Shown: positions 7,572-16,011 of the stretch, piece by piece
Numbering within the stretch: the stretch's first letter is position 1
How the letters are laid out: each line of letters opens with the position of its first letter
NCBI GenBank assembly: GCA_027858215.1
Contig: JAQIDD010000094.1
Coordinates: forward strand, 1 to 18,257
Length of the DNA stretch: 18,257 nucleotides
DNA from: Candidatus Delongbacteria bacterium
Lineage (GTDB): Bacteria > Bacteroidota > Bacteroidia > Bacteroidales > ML635J-15
Reading direction: 5' to 3'
Program-made: the position numbers and the translations under genes
The notes under the pieces: model-generated
Told to the model about the DNA's origin: nothing
The model's database searches: none
The model's input: the letters and a program-made list of their open reading frames with translations, nothing else

Positions 7572-8813
7572 ATGACAAGAGATGATATAAACCTGATGGC
7601 ACCGGTTGGCTCATACGAGTCACTCATGACTGCCATTGAAGCTGGTGCTGATTCTGTTTATTTCGGTGTGGGAAAGCTCAATATGCGTTCCCGTTCATCT
7701 CACAACTTTGACCTTGATGATTTGCATAACATTGTTTCAACCTGCCTGAAACATGATGTCAAAACATACCTTACTGTCAACACGGTTGTTTATGCTGAAG
7801 AAATTGAATACATGCAGAAAGTTGTAAACACCGCAAAACACGAAGGCATATCTGCCATCATTGCTTCAGATATGAGTGTCATTAACCATTGCCGCAAGAT
7901 TAACATGGAAGTACACGCCAGCACCCAAATGAATATTTCCAATGCTGAAGCTGTCCGGTTTTATGCCGATTATTGCGATGTCATGGTTACTGCCCGCGAA
8001 CTCAATCTCACACAGGTAAAACACATAACCAAAACCATTGCTGATAAAAACATCACCGGCCCGTCCGGGAATCAGATTAAAATTGAAATTTTTATTCACG
8101 GGGCTTTGTGTATGGCTATTTCAGGAAAATGTTACCTAAGTTTACACGAATTCAACACATCTGCCAACCGGGGCGAATGTTATCAAACCTGCCGCAGAGC
8201 TTATGAGGTCAGGGATAAAGAAAGCGGATATCAACTTGACATAGACAACGAATACATCATGTCCCCCAAAGACCTGAAAACCATAGATTTTCTTGATGAG
8301 ATTTTAGACGCCGGTGTTACGGTTTTGAAAATTGAAGGACGTGCCCGTTCCCCTGAATATGTAAAAACGGTAACTGAAACCTATAATGCTGCCCTCAATG
8401 CATATGTTGACAAAAGTTGGTCACAAGACAAGGTTCAGCAGTGGAATAACAAGCTCAAAACTGTTTTTAACCGTGGATTCTGGGATGGGTATTATCTCGG
8501 ACAAAAATTGGGCGAATGGGCAGATAAATACGGAAACAAATCCACAAGTAAAAAACGCTATATCGGAAAAGGCATGAATTATTTTGATAACATACAGGTA
8601 GCTGATTTCTTGCTTGAGGCGGGGGAACTTCACAAAGGCGATAATATCCTTATCACAGGGCCAACTACAGGGGTAATAGAACACACCGTTGACGAAATTC
8701 GTGTTGATGATAAGGTTGTTGAAACAGCACCCAGACAATCCCGCTGTTCGTTCAAACTCAACAAGCTTATCCGCAGATCCGATAAACTATACAGAATTGA
8801 ACCACGGCAATAA
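7572..8813 (+). CDS. Peptidase U32 family protein (YegQ/TrhP-like)
   Basis: About 413 residues from ATG 7572; an upstream in-frame TTG at 7560 would add four residues, but ATG is preferred because family members start just before the LMAPVGSYESL motif seen here. U32 proteins of this size resemble TrhP (YegQ), which helps hydroxylate U34 of certain tRNAs; true proteolysis is doubtful for the family. Seen: the family barrel start MAPVGSYESL, then ADSVYFGVGKLNMRSRS, EVHASTQMNISN and the cysteine region GALCMAISGKCYLSLH...GECYQTC, whose four cysteines (180, 187, 203, 207 by ATG numbering) could bind an iron-sulfur cluster. KIEGRARSPEYVKTV and FNRGFWDGYYLG follow, then a small beta C-terminal domain (about 330-413). 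Convergent with gltX. Confidence 0.85.
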   Translation: MTRDDINLMAPVGSYESLMTAIEAGADSVYFGVGKLNMRSRSSHNFDLDDLHNIVSTCLKHDVKTYLTVNTVVYAEEIEYMQKVVNTAKHEGISAIIASDMSVINHCRKINMEVHASTQMNISNAEAVRFYADYCDVMVTARELNLTQVKHITKTIADKNITGPSGNQIKIEIFIHGALCMAISGKCYLSLHEFNTSANRGECYQTCRRAYEVRDKESGYQLDIDNEYIMSPKDLKTIDFLDEILDAGVTVLKIEGRARSPEYVKTVTETYNAALNAYVDKSWSQDKVQQWNNKLKTVFNRGFWDGYYLGQKLGEWADKYGNKSTSKKRYIGKGMNYFDNIQVADFLLEAGELHKGDNILITGPTTGVIEHTVDEIRVDDKVVETAPRQSRCSFKLNKLIRRSDKLYRIEPRQ

Positions 8814-8954
8814 GCTAAGTTAATTCCATTATTGATGTAATTCAAAATTTGTGTTTAACATGTTCATAAATTTGCAAGGACAGGGTTACATCGAAAAGAG
8901 TGATGAATACAATTCTGATAAAAAATGAATCAACATTGTTTAGTTACAATAAAA

Positions 8955-10472
8955 CTACGAATCTTGAATGTTTTCAAGTAAAACATCAATGCGTTTGAGG
9001 CTTTCCTCTTTTCCGAGGATTTCAAGGATGTCAAACACATGAGGCCCCTTGCCTTCACCTACCAGCGCCAGCCTCAACGGATTCATCACTTTTCCAAAAC
9101 CCAGTTCATTGTTTTCAATCCATGTTTTAACCTTATTTTCCAGGTTTGCTGATGAGAAATCATCCTGTGCAGCCAGAATATCACGTATGGATTGCAATAT
9201 CTCCGGGGTGTCATTTTTTACGGCTTTTTTGCGGAATTTTTGGTGATATTCGGAAGGCGCTTCGAAAAAGAAATCCGTTTGTTCCCAAAGTTCGGAGACA
9301 AAAGAAACGCGTTCTTTCACCAAGCTGACAATGGTTGTAAGCGTATCCATGTCAGGTTGATACCCTTTCTTTTTCAGCATAGGCATAAATTCCTCAGTAA
9401 TGTCATGGTTGCTTTGGCGAATAAGGTACTGATGGTTAAACCATTTTGCTTTTTCGGGATCAAAACGTGCTCCGGCCTTATTTACTTTGTCAAGGTCAAA
9501 ATGCGTTATAAGTTCATCCATTGAAAAGAGTTCCTTTTCTGTACCGGGGTTCCATCCCAGTAACGCCAGCATGTTCACAAAAGCTTCAGGATAATAACCA
9601 TTTTCCCGGTATCCCTGAAACACATCGCCGGCTTTGGTTTTCCATTCAACCGGAAACACCGGGAATCCCATTTTATCACCGTCCCGCTTTGATAATTTGC
9701 CTTTGCCTGTGGGTTTAAGGATAAGGGGCAAATGAGCAAACTCAGGCGTGCTCCATCCCAGGGCATGGTAAAGCATCACATGCAGTGGGAGCGAAGGCAG
9801 CCATTCTTCACCACGTATCACATGGGTAATTTCCATCAGGTGGTCATCCACAATATTGGCCAGGTGATAAGTTGGTAATCCATCGGATTTAAAAAGCACT
9901 TTATCATCCAGATTGCCTGAATTGAAATGCATATCACCACGAATGATATCCCTGATGTTCAGTGTTTTGCTTTCCGGCATTTCAAACCGTACAACGTAAG
10001 CATCCCCGTTATCAATGCGTTTTTGTGCTGCCTCCATTCCTATGTTGAGGCTGTTGTCCAGCTGATGTCGTGTTTTATGATCGTAAGTAAATGTTTCTTT
10101 TTTACTTTCGGCTTTTTCTCGTAAGGATTGTAGTGACTCAGGCGTATCAAAAGCCACATAAGCCCATCCGTTTTCAATCAATGTATTCGCATACCTGCTG
10201 TATAGGTTGCTACGTTCACTTTGCCTGTACGGGCCGAATTCCTCACCTTCCTGAATACCCTCATCTATCTCAATTCCGCACCAGGCCAAAGCTTCCATAA
10301 TATACTCTTCAGCGCCTTCAACATAACGATTTTGGTCAGTATCTTCAATCCGGAGTATCATGCTGCCGTCATGTTTCCGGGCAAAAAGGTAATTGAACAA
10401 TGCAGTGCGCACACCGCCCATATGAAGCGGGCCTGTCGGGCTGGGAGCAAATCTCACACGAACTTTTTCCAT
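8955..10472 (-). CDS. gltX: Glutamyl-tRNA synthetase (GltX)
   Basis: 505-residue class I aminoacyl-tRNA synthetase that charges tRNA-Glu with glutamate in the cytoplasm. The Rossmann fold starts with RFAPSPTGPLHMGG, where HMGG (17-20) is the HIGH motif; RIEDTDQNRY follows at 41-50. The KMSKS loop is KLSKR (259-263) in GKGKLSKRDGDKMG. The C-terminal helical half binds the anticodon. The acceptor-binding insertion (about 105-190) lacks the zinc-binding cysteines of the E. coli enzyme, as I expect for Bacteroidota. Length and motif order are normal. The start codon is 39 nt from the terminator stem of the upstream peptidase gene; TATTTTCG about 20 nt before the ATG is one mismatch from a -7 box. 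Confidence 0.97.
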   Translation of the reverse strand: MEKVRVRFAPSPTGPLHMGGVRTALFNYLFARKHDGSMILRIEDTDQNRYVEGAEEYIMEALAWCGIEIDEGIQEGEEFGPYRQSERSNLYSRYANTLIENGWAYVAFDTPESLQSLREKAESKKETFTYDHKTRHQLDNSLNIGMEAAQKRIDNGDAYVVRFEMPESKTLNIRDIIRGDMHFNSGNLDDKVLFKSDGLPTYHLANIVDDHLMEITHVIRGEEWLPSLPLHVMLYHALGWSTPEFAHLPLILKPTGKGKLSKRDGDKMGFPVFPVEWKTKAGDVFQGYRENGYYPEAFVNMLALLGWNPGTEKELFSMDELITHFDLDKVNKAGARFDPEKAKWFNHQYLIRQSNHDITEEFMPMLKKKGYQPDMDTLTTIVSLVKERVSFVSELWEQTDFFFEAPSEYHQKFRKKAVKNDTPEILQSIRDILAAQDDFSSANLENKVKTWIENNELGFGKVMNPLRLALVGEGKGPHVFDILEILGKEESLKRIDVLLENIQDS

Positions 10473-10511
10473 AACATGAATTTTTTACGAAAATACAGAA
10501 TTGCAGTGAAA

Positions 10512-10546
10512 GAAAAAAGAAGCCGCCCCAAAACAGGACGGCTTCT
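10512..10546 (-). terminator. Intrinsic terminator of the S46 peptidase gene
   Basis: An 8-bp GC-rich stem (plus-strand arms 10518-10525 and 10539-10546, AGAAGCCG / CGGCTTCT) is followed on the minus strand by a run of T (complement of 10512-10518). It lies about 30 nt after the stop codon of the peptidase and separates it from gltX. Confidence 0.88.
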
Positions 10547-10574
10547 GCAAACCGTAAGTAAAAAAATCACAAAT

Positions 10575-12767
10575 TTAGTTTTTCACAATGCTTAGTTCAT
10601 CCAACAGGTTATCAGCATCAGCATAAACGTCAATTACCCATAAGATGTACCGTGTATCAACGATAATACAACGCTGAAGGTCTTCTTCAAATTCGATATC
10701 GCCACTCATGGCTTCTGTATTTCCATCAAAAGCAAGTCCTATTAAATTACCTTTACCATCCATTACGGGCGACCCTGAATTACCGCCGGTAATATCATTG
10801 TCAGTAATAAAACATACTGGTAATTCTCCCTTATCATTTGTGTATTGTCCGAATTTTTTATTTCTATATAATTCATACATACGGTTTGGAAGATCAAATT
10901 CCATATCTTCCGGATCAGCTTTGTCCATGACACCATCAAGAGTGGTGTAATAATCATAAACCACTCCATCGCGCGGTTCATAGCCCATGCAGTTCCCGTA
11001 TGTGAGCCGGATGGTAGAGTTTGCATCCGGATAAAACTGAAAATCCTTATTGATTTCCATCACCCCCTGTACAAAATAACGTCTTGCCCGTTCAAGGCTT
11101 TTGGATTTTTCATTCATTTTACCTGAAACATTTCTGTACATTGAGAGGATAGAAGTTCCCATTTTATAAATGGGGTCTTTTTCCAGGGTTTTGGCTTTTG
11201 GGTCATCAAGAAAATCCATCATGCTTTCTTCATCGGCAAAAATGCTTTTGGGGTTGAAAAAAGACTTTGTAAAAATATCCTCTTTGTATTCTTCAAAATT
11301 GCCGTCGTATTTATCATAAACTTCCGCAAAAACCTCGGGGTAATATTTTCGGTCAATGTTATCAGCAAAATAATCAAACAAAGCAGCGATCAACATTCTT
11401 TCAGTATCAGGGTTGTAATTTTTGTAAAATTCTTTGGCTTTCTCTTTGAATATTTCGATTGCTTTTTGTCTCTCTTCATCCGAGAGGTCTTCATTTTTAA
11501 GTTGTTGCAAAAAACTTATAGACTGAAACGAAAAAATGGGTAAATCAGGGCCAATCAACAGTGCTTCAAGTAAAAACTGCCTTGCAAGTGCATCTTCCCT
11601 TCTGCGTTCATACACAACTTCAATGGTATCCAATACATCCATGTATTTTTTTGACTGAAGTTTTTCAGCCCATTCCTGGAACTTAGTTTCCATGGCCTGT
11701 TTCTGTCCCATTGTATTGAGTTTTCTCAGTGCAATATTTTGTTCATAAGAATACTTCCAATAATTTGAACTCCTCGCATATTTTGAAGCATATTGCAACT
11801 TAATTTTAGGATCTTTTTTCATGTCTTTACGCAGGATATCAAGTTTGATACTTCTGATGTTGTAACGCCATTTATTCACTACTTCCATGGTTTCTTTAAG
11901 ACCATAAGACGTCATATACCGATCCGTACCTCCCGGGAAACCCATTACCATGGAAAAGTCCCCTTCTTCGATGCCTTTAATGGAAACCGGCATGTGGTAT
12001 TTTGGTTTTAACGGCACATTTTCTTCGCTGTATGAAGCAGGGGTTCCATCGGGAGCTGTGTAAATTCTAAATATGGAAAAGTCGCCGGTGTGCCTTGGCC
12101 AACTCCAGTTATCTGTATCGCCACCAAATTTTCCGATATCTTCGGGAGGAGCTCCAACCAGCCGGACATCTTTGTAAATTATGTGTACGAACAAGAAGTA
12201 TTGATTATTATCAAACATATCTGTTACGCGAGCTATATAATCATTATCTTTTTCTGCTTCTTTGATAAGTTCGTCAGAAACTTTCTTTATGGCTTTATTC
12301 CTTTCTTCTTCAGACATTTCCCCGGTAACATCTTTTAGTACCTTGGCAGTTACATCTTCCATTCTCACCATAATTGAAGCGGTAGTTCCTTCATTGGGAA
12401 GTTCTTCATCCAGGGATGAAGCCCAAAAACCATCCCTCAGATAATCATGTTCAACTGTGGAGTGTTCCTGTATCATTTCATACCCGCAATGATGATTTGT
12501 GAAAAGCAGGCCTTTGTCAGACACAATCCCGGCTGTACAAAAATGGCTAAAAGGCCTTCCTTCGTTGCCAAGGCCAACAATAGCATCTTTTAAGCAAGCC
12601 TGGTTTACATTATTAATATCTTCAGGAGTTAATTTAAATCCTTGTTCCTTCATTTCTTCATAATTCTTTCCAATCATAGAAAGCAGCCACATTCCTTCTC
12701 CTGCAAATGTATTTAACGAAGAAAACATCAGGGTGATGCCTAAAATAATACTGAGAATACGTTTCAT
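10575..12767 (-). CDS. S46 family dipeptidyl-peptidase, DPP7-like, secreted
   Basis: 730-residue exopeptidase with a signal peptide (hydrophobic 4-20, probable cut after TFA22), so acting in the periplasm or on the cell surface, where the family releases dipeptides from oligopeptides for amino-acid nutrition. The catalytic triad is visible: H93 in TNHHC, D229 in WSWPRHTGDF and S664 in GGNSGSP, with a chymotrypsin-like fold interrupted by a large helical domain (about 250-600). Eighteen residues after S664 is G682 (AFDGN). By my recollection DPP11, which cleaves after acidic residues, has arginine there and DPP7 has glycine, so hydrophobic P1 preference is inferred. A -7 box lies upstream and a terminator downstream, so it is a single-gene unit. 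Confidence 0.93.
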   Translation of the reverse strand: MKRILSIILGITLMFSSLNTFAGEGMWLLSMIGKNYEEMKEQGFKLTPEDINNVNQACLKDAIVGLGNEGRPFSHFCTAGIVSDKGLLFTNHHCGYEMIQEHSTVEHDYLRDGFWASSLDEELPNEGTTASIMVRMEDVTAKVLKDVTGEMSEEERNKAIKKVSDELIKEAEKDNDYIARVTDMFDNNQYFLFVHIIYKDVRLVGAPPEDIGKFGGDTDNWSWPRHTGDFSIFRIYTAPDGTPASYSEENVPLKPKYHMPVSIKGIEEGDFSMVMGFPGGTDRYMTSYGLKETMEVVNKWRYNIRSIKLDILRKDMKKDPKIKLQYASKYARSSNYWKYSYEQNIALRKLNTMGQKQAMETKFQEWAEKLQSKKYMDVLDTIEVVYERRREDALARQFLLEALLIGPDLPIFSFQSISFLQQLKNEDLSDEERQKAIEIFKEKAKEFYKNYNPDTERMLIAALFDYFADNIDRKYYPEVFAEVYDKYDGNFEEYKEDIFTKSFFNPKSIFADEESMMDFLDDPKAKTLEKDPIYKMGTSILSMYRNVSGKMNEKSKSLERARRYFVQGVMEINKDFQFYPDANSTIRLTYGNCMGYEPRDGVVYDYYTTLDGVMDKADPEDMEFDLPNRMYELYRNKKFGQYTNDKGELPVCFITDNDITGGNSGSPVMDGKGNLIGLAFDGNTEAMSGDIEFEEDLQRCIIVDTRYILWVIDVYADADNLLDELSIVKN

Positions 12768-12817
12768 ACTTTTTGATTATTAAATTTGCAACTAATTTTT
12801 CTGTAATTTGTAAGGCT

Positions 12818-12825
12818 CAAATATA
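12818..12825 (-). promoter_or_regulatory. Putative -7 box of the S46 peptidase gene
   Basis: On the minus strand the bases read TATATTTG, an exact TAnnTTTG match, 50 nt before the start codon at 12767. The upstream sequence is AT-rich with no clear TTTG at the expected -33 spacing. The same 114-nt gap must also hold the divergent rlmN promoter. Confidence 0.45.
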
Positions 12826-12881
12826 CATTAGTTTTTTTAATTCAGAAAAATACAGTATAGATTTTACTTAAAAAAGTATTA

Positions 12882-13913
12882 ATGATGCAGGAATTACGCA
12901 ATACATCAGAGGCTGAAATTAAAACGTGGTTAAGCAAACAACAGGCCCCTGCGTTTAGATACAAACAGATTGAAAGCTGGTTGTGGCAACATGCCGTTGA
13001 TGATATAGCACAGATGCAAAATCTGCCGGTATTACTCAGGGAAAAACTTGAAACTGATTTTTACCTTGATGCTATTGAGGCAATAAAAATCAATGCCAGC
13101 AATGATGGCAGCATAAAAGTAGCGTTTTCACTGGCTGATGACACATACATTGAGGGGGTTCTTATTCCATCTGGCAAGCGCATTACAGCCTGTATTTCCA
13201 CACAAGTTGGATGCCGGTTGGGATGTAAATTTTGTGCAACAGGCGGTATGGGGTTTACAAGAAATTTGCATATAGGCGAAATATACCTGCAGGCCTGGAA
13301 GCTCAATGAGCTTTCAAAAGCTCATTATGACAGACATTTAAGCAATATTGTGGTTATGGGAATGGGAGAGCCATTGGATAATTTTGAAAATACCGTCTCT
13401 GCATTAAGGAAAATAATTGACGAAAATGGAATGGGCATGAGTCCAAGACGCATTACACTTTCTACAGCAAGTCTGGCTCCGAACATAAAAAAACTTGCAG
13501 ACAGCGGTCTAAATATACAACTTTCTGTTTCATTGCATGCTGCTGATAATGAGTTAAGAAGCAGGCTTATGCCAATCAATAATAAATATGATCTTCAAGT
13601 TTTGGCAGAGTCTTTGCAGTACTATCATCAGAAAACGAAAAAACGGATAAGCTATGAGTACATATTGTTTAACGAGGTTAATGATTCCGTATCGCATGCA
13701 GCACAATTAGCTGAATTTGTAAAAATCACACCTTGTAAGATCAACCTGATTGAATACAACGCAGTGAAGGAAAGTGGTTTTGAAAAGTCGAACGAAAAGA
13801 ATACACAAAAATTCATCAGGCATCTGGAAAGAAAAAACATTGTGGTGCAATTAAGAAACAGCAGGGGTGATGATGTGAATGCAGGGTGCGGACAATTAGC
13901 AAATAAATTTTAA
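12882..13913 (+). CDS. rlmN: Dual-specificity RNA methyltransferase RlmN
   Basis: 343-residue radical SAM enzyme that methylates C2 of A2503 in 23S rRNA and of A37 in some tRNAs. The iron-sulfur motif is C111-x3-C115-x2-C118 (VGCRLGCKFCATG). The two extra catalytic cysteines are C104 (CISTQVG), seven residues before C111 as in E. coli, and C336 in RGDDVNAGCGQL. VVMGMGEPLDN (157-167) and SVSLHA (215-220) are further family motifs. Length is normal. ATGATG offers starts at 12882 and 12885. It is divergent from the S46 peptidase. TAGATTTT about 20 nt before the start is one mismatch from the -7 consensus. A palindromic repeat follows the stop by a few bases. Confidence 0.97.
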   Translation: MMQELRNTSEAEIKTWLSKQQAPAFRYKQIESWLWQHAVDDIAQMQNLPVLLREKLETDFYLDAIEAIKINASNDGSIKVAFSLADDTYIEGVLIPSGKRITACISTQVGCRLGCKFCATGGMGFTRNLHIGEIYLQAWKLNELSKAHYDRHLSNIVVMGMGEPLDNFENTVSALRKIIDENGMGMSPRRITLSTASLAPNIKKLADSGLNIQLSVSLHAADNELRSRLMPINNKYDLQVLAESLQYYHQKTKKRISYEYILFNEVNDSVSHAAQLAEFVKITPCKINLIEYNAVKESGFEKSNEKNTQKFIRHLERKNIVVQLRNSRGDDVNAGCGQLANKF

Positions 13914-13920
13914 AACAATG

Positions 13921-14005
13921 CCCAAAAAGTCACTAAGATCACAAAGAAAATGATGAGAGAATTGTTATAATACCTGGTGAACTTTGTGCCTTGGTTGGAT
14001 AAAAA
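13921..14005. repeat. Interspersed imperfect palindromic repeat, copy 2
   Basis: The diverged partner of the element at 7465-7550. Left arm CCCAAAAAGTCACTAAG (13921-13937) against right arm CTTTGTGCCTTGGTTGG (13982-13998) pairs at 12 of 17 positions; the centre GAATTGTTATAAT and the end TTGGATAAAAA are identical to copy 1. It begins 8 nt after the rlmN stop, the same gene-end placement as copy 1. The rest of the gap up to 14146 is AT-rich with no other feature except a weak -7-like TATTTTAG at 14099-14106. Confidence 0.7.
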
Positions 14006-14146
14006 GTGGAATAAAAAAATTAGAAAAGGCTTTCAGGATGTCATTGATTTTATGGAAAGAATTTATGTGTGAAATTTTACTAAATGAAAATTATTTAATA
14101 TTTTAGCGAACTAATTAATTAAAACCGAAAATTAAATTATTGGATT

Positions 14147-15709
14147 ATGAAACGTATAGCATTAATTTTTACCGGACTATTTTTTTTCACCTTTTACAGC
14201 ACAGCACAGCCTGTAAATTGTAGTTTTGGTCTTGAACAAAGCATAAGCCTGGAGCGAGGTGATTCATATCAGAAAATGGTAGGGGCAGATGATGCAGGGG
14301 TTTATGTGTTGCGTGTAGATTATCAAAATGACATTTGGCTTGAATTCTGGAATGGTGATAACCTGATACGAGAAACCAACAACAGGTTAATTTTACCATC
14401 CGTAAGCGGAGTACAGGCTGAGTTTAAGGAAATGTATTACCTTGACAGAAAGCTTATCATGTTTACAACCGTTACCAACGAATCAATAAAACAGAAGACT
14501 CTGTACATGCAGGAAGTAAACAAATCCGGCAAAATCATGGGTGACAGCAAACCAATCGGTCGTTTAACAAACCAAAATATTGTTGTTGACTTTGACATTA
14601 GCCTTACTGAAAACGGTAAAAAAATGTTTATCCATTATAATCGTCCATTTCAAGCTTACAATGAGGAACCTTTTTTCCTGAAAATATACGATCCTGACAT
14701 GGAGGAGGTGCTCAATAAGACAATTAAATTACCATTGGTTGACAGGGAATTTGAAATCATACAATACAGGGTAATGGAAGAGCAAATTTTCATGCTAAGT
14801 AAGAAGAAGCCAAAAGAAGAAGGCCGTCGAAGCAAAAGGGGGGCACAAACCTATGAATATTCCATTCTTATTTATGACATCCCGCTTAGCAAAGTTAATG
14901 AGTACCTGCTTACTGTAGAAAAGTACATTCCTCAAAATGCCATTTTTGGTGTTAATGAAGAAGAAAAATTTGTGGATGTCATGGGCTTTATGGCTAAAAA
15001 GAACAAGGAGGAATATTCCGGCATTTTCCACGAACGCCTATATCTTGAAACCAAAGAATGGGCTCCGCGGGATAAAAAAACAACCTATCACACATTCGAG
15101 CGTAATGAAGAGCGTGACTTTAGATCTGAACACCTGTATCAGCGTTGGGACGAAATTTACAACTATGAATTAAGGGATCTTGTGTACCTGAGCACAGGTG
15201 ATCCTGTGATGATATCAGAACATGTAAACCGCTGGAAAGACAGCATCGTTGATCCGCAGACCAAAGAAGTAACGTATAACCGTTATTATAAATTTAATGA
15301 CATTTTAGCCGGCAAGATTAACCGTGAAAACAATTTTGAATGGATTGCCCGCATTCCAAAGTCCCAGGAATCTTATAATGATTTTGGAGATTATTCATCA
15401 TTTAGTAAAACAGTCATCGGTGAAAAAATAAAATTTTATTATAACGATCACCGCAAAAATTTAAAATTGCTTGCCAACGATTTTTACATTCCAGGTGATT
15501 TAAAAGTCATTAAAAACCCGGAAGGCCGTGGTCGTGCAATCACAACCACATTGTTTTCAGACGGCAAAGTGTATGGAGCGTATATGTTTGGTGACGATTA
15601 CAAAAAGAAAGTCATCAAACCTGATTTGATGACAGAACATGAGGGGACATATTACATCTATACCAAGCGTCGTAATGAAATTAGTTTTGCAAGGTTTTAT
15701 GTTGAATAA
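14147..15709 (+). CDS. Uncharacterised secreted protein, probably beta-rich
   Basis: 520 residues; I do not recognise a named family. The N-terminus is a clear signal peptide (KR at 2-3, hydrophobic 4-18, probable cut around STA20-Q21), so it is exported. The mature part has one cysteine (C25) but no lipobox placement that I would call a lipoprotein. It alternates short hydrophobic strands with charged turns, suggesting a beta-propeller or sandwich; a basic loop KKKPKEEGRRSKRG (219-232) interrupts it. The stretch WIARIPKSQES (399-409), then YSSF (416-419) and YYNDHRKNL (431-439), resembles a pattern I have seen in hypothetical Bacteroidota proteins. No catalytic motif is evident. It is a single gene with its own terminator. 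Confidence 0.85.
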   Translation: MKRIALIFTGLFFFTFYSTAQPVNCSFGLEQSISLERGDSYQKMVGADDAGVYVLRVDYQNDIWLEFWNGDNLIRETNNRLILPSVSGVQAEFKEMYYLDRKLIMFTTVTNESIKQKTLYMQEVNKSGKIMGDSKPIGRLTNQNIVVDFDISLTENGKKMFIHYNRPFQAYNEEPFFLKIYDPDMEEVLNKTIKLPLVDREFEIIQYRVMEEQIFMLSKKKPKEEGRRSKRGAQTYEYSILIYDIPLSKVNEYLLTVEKYIPQNAIFGVNEEEKFVDVMGFMAKKNKEEYSGIFHERLYLETKEWAPRDKKTTYHTFERNEERDFRSEHLYQRWDEIYNYELRDLVYLSTGDPVMISEHVNRWKDSIVDPQTKEVTYNRYYKFNDILAGKINRENNFEWIARIPKSQESYNDFGDYSSFSKTVIGEKIKFYYNDHRKNLKLLANDFYIPGDLKVIKNPEGRGRAITTTLFSDGKVYGAYMFGDDYKKKVIKPDLMTEHEGTYYIYTKRRNEISFARFYVE

Positions 15710-15728
15710 TAGAATGATGTTTTTATCT

Positions 15729-15764
15729 AAAAAGGCTGACACAAGTTTGTGCCGGCCTTTTTAA
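15729..15764 (+). terminator. Intrinsic terminator of the secreted-protein gene
   Basis: A long hairpin of about 15 bp with one G-T pair and one mismatch (arms 15729-15744 and 15747-15762) is built from AAAAAGGC / GCCTTTTT and an inner CACAA / TTGTG. It starts about 20 nt after the stop and ends in a T run. Confidence 0.9.
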
Positions 15765-15816
15765 TTTAGTGCATTTTCAAAAGTTTCGAACTTCAGAAAA
15801 AGTATTTTTCTTATTT

Positions 15817-15900
15817 GCGTGAGGGATAGAAGCGGCACCCTGCAACCGCAGGCAGTTATTAGCGGATAGCCCGACCCCGGAGCTTACGGAGGGGGCACGC
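15817..15900. repeat. GC-rich structured intergenic element (possible repeat or small RNA)
   Basis: An 84-nt block much richer in GC than its surroundings. The ends GCGTG (15817-15821) and CACGC (15896-15900) pair. Inside are a perfect hairpin CCTGC-AACC-GCAGG (15839-15852) and a C-rich/G-rich stem near 15875-15894. The phrases GCGTGAGGGATAGAAGCGG and AGCCCGACC resemble a common intergenic repeat I remember from Bacteroidota genomes, which I cannot name. No other copy is present in this window. Strand and transcription are unknown. The following 100 nt up to hflX is A-rich on the plus strand with no other feature seen. Confidence 0.55.
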
Positions 15901-16011
15901 CCAAGGGACAAATATCAAAATCCAAATTGCAAAACCCAAAAAACAACATTAAGCTGACAAAAACGGAGTATTAAAACCCGGATGTTCAACGTGGTCAGGA
16001 TAGTGATACAA

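Noticed and set aside
8935..8951. Small dyad ATTGT/ACAAT between the U32 gene and gltX as a terminator
   Set aside because: A 5-bp AT stem without a convincing T tract is too weak to call.
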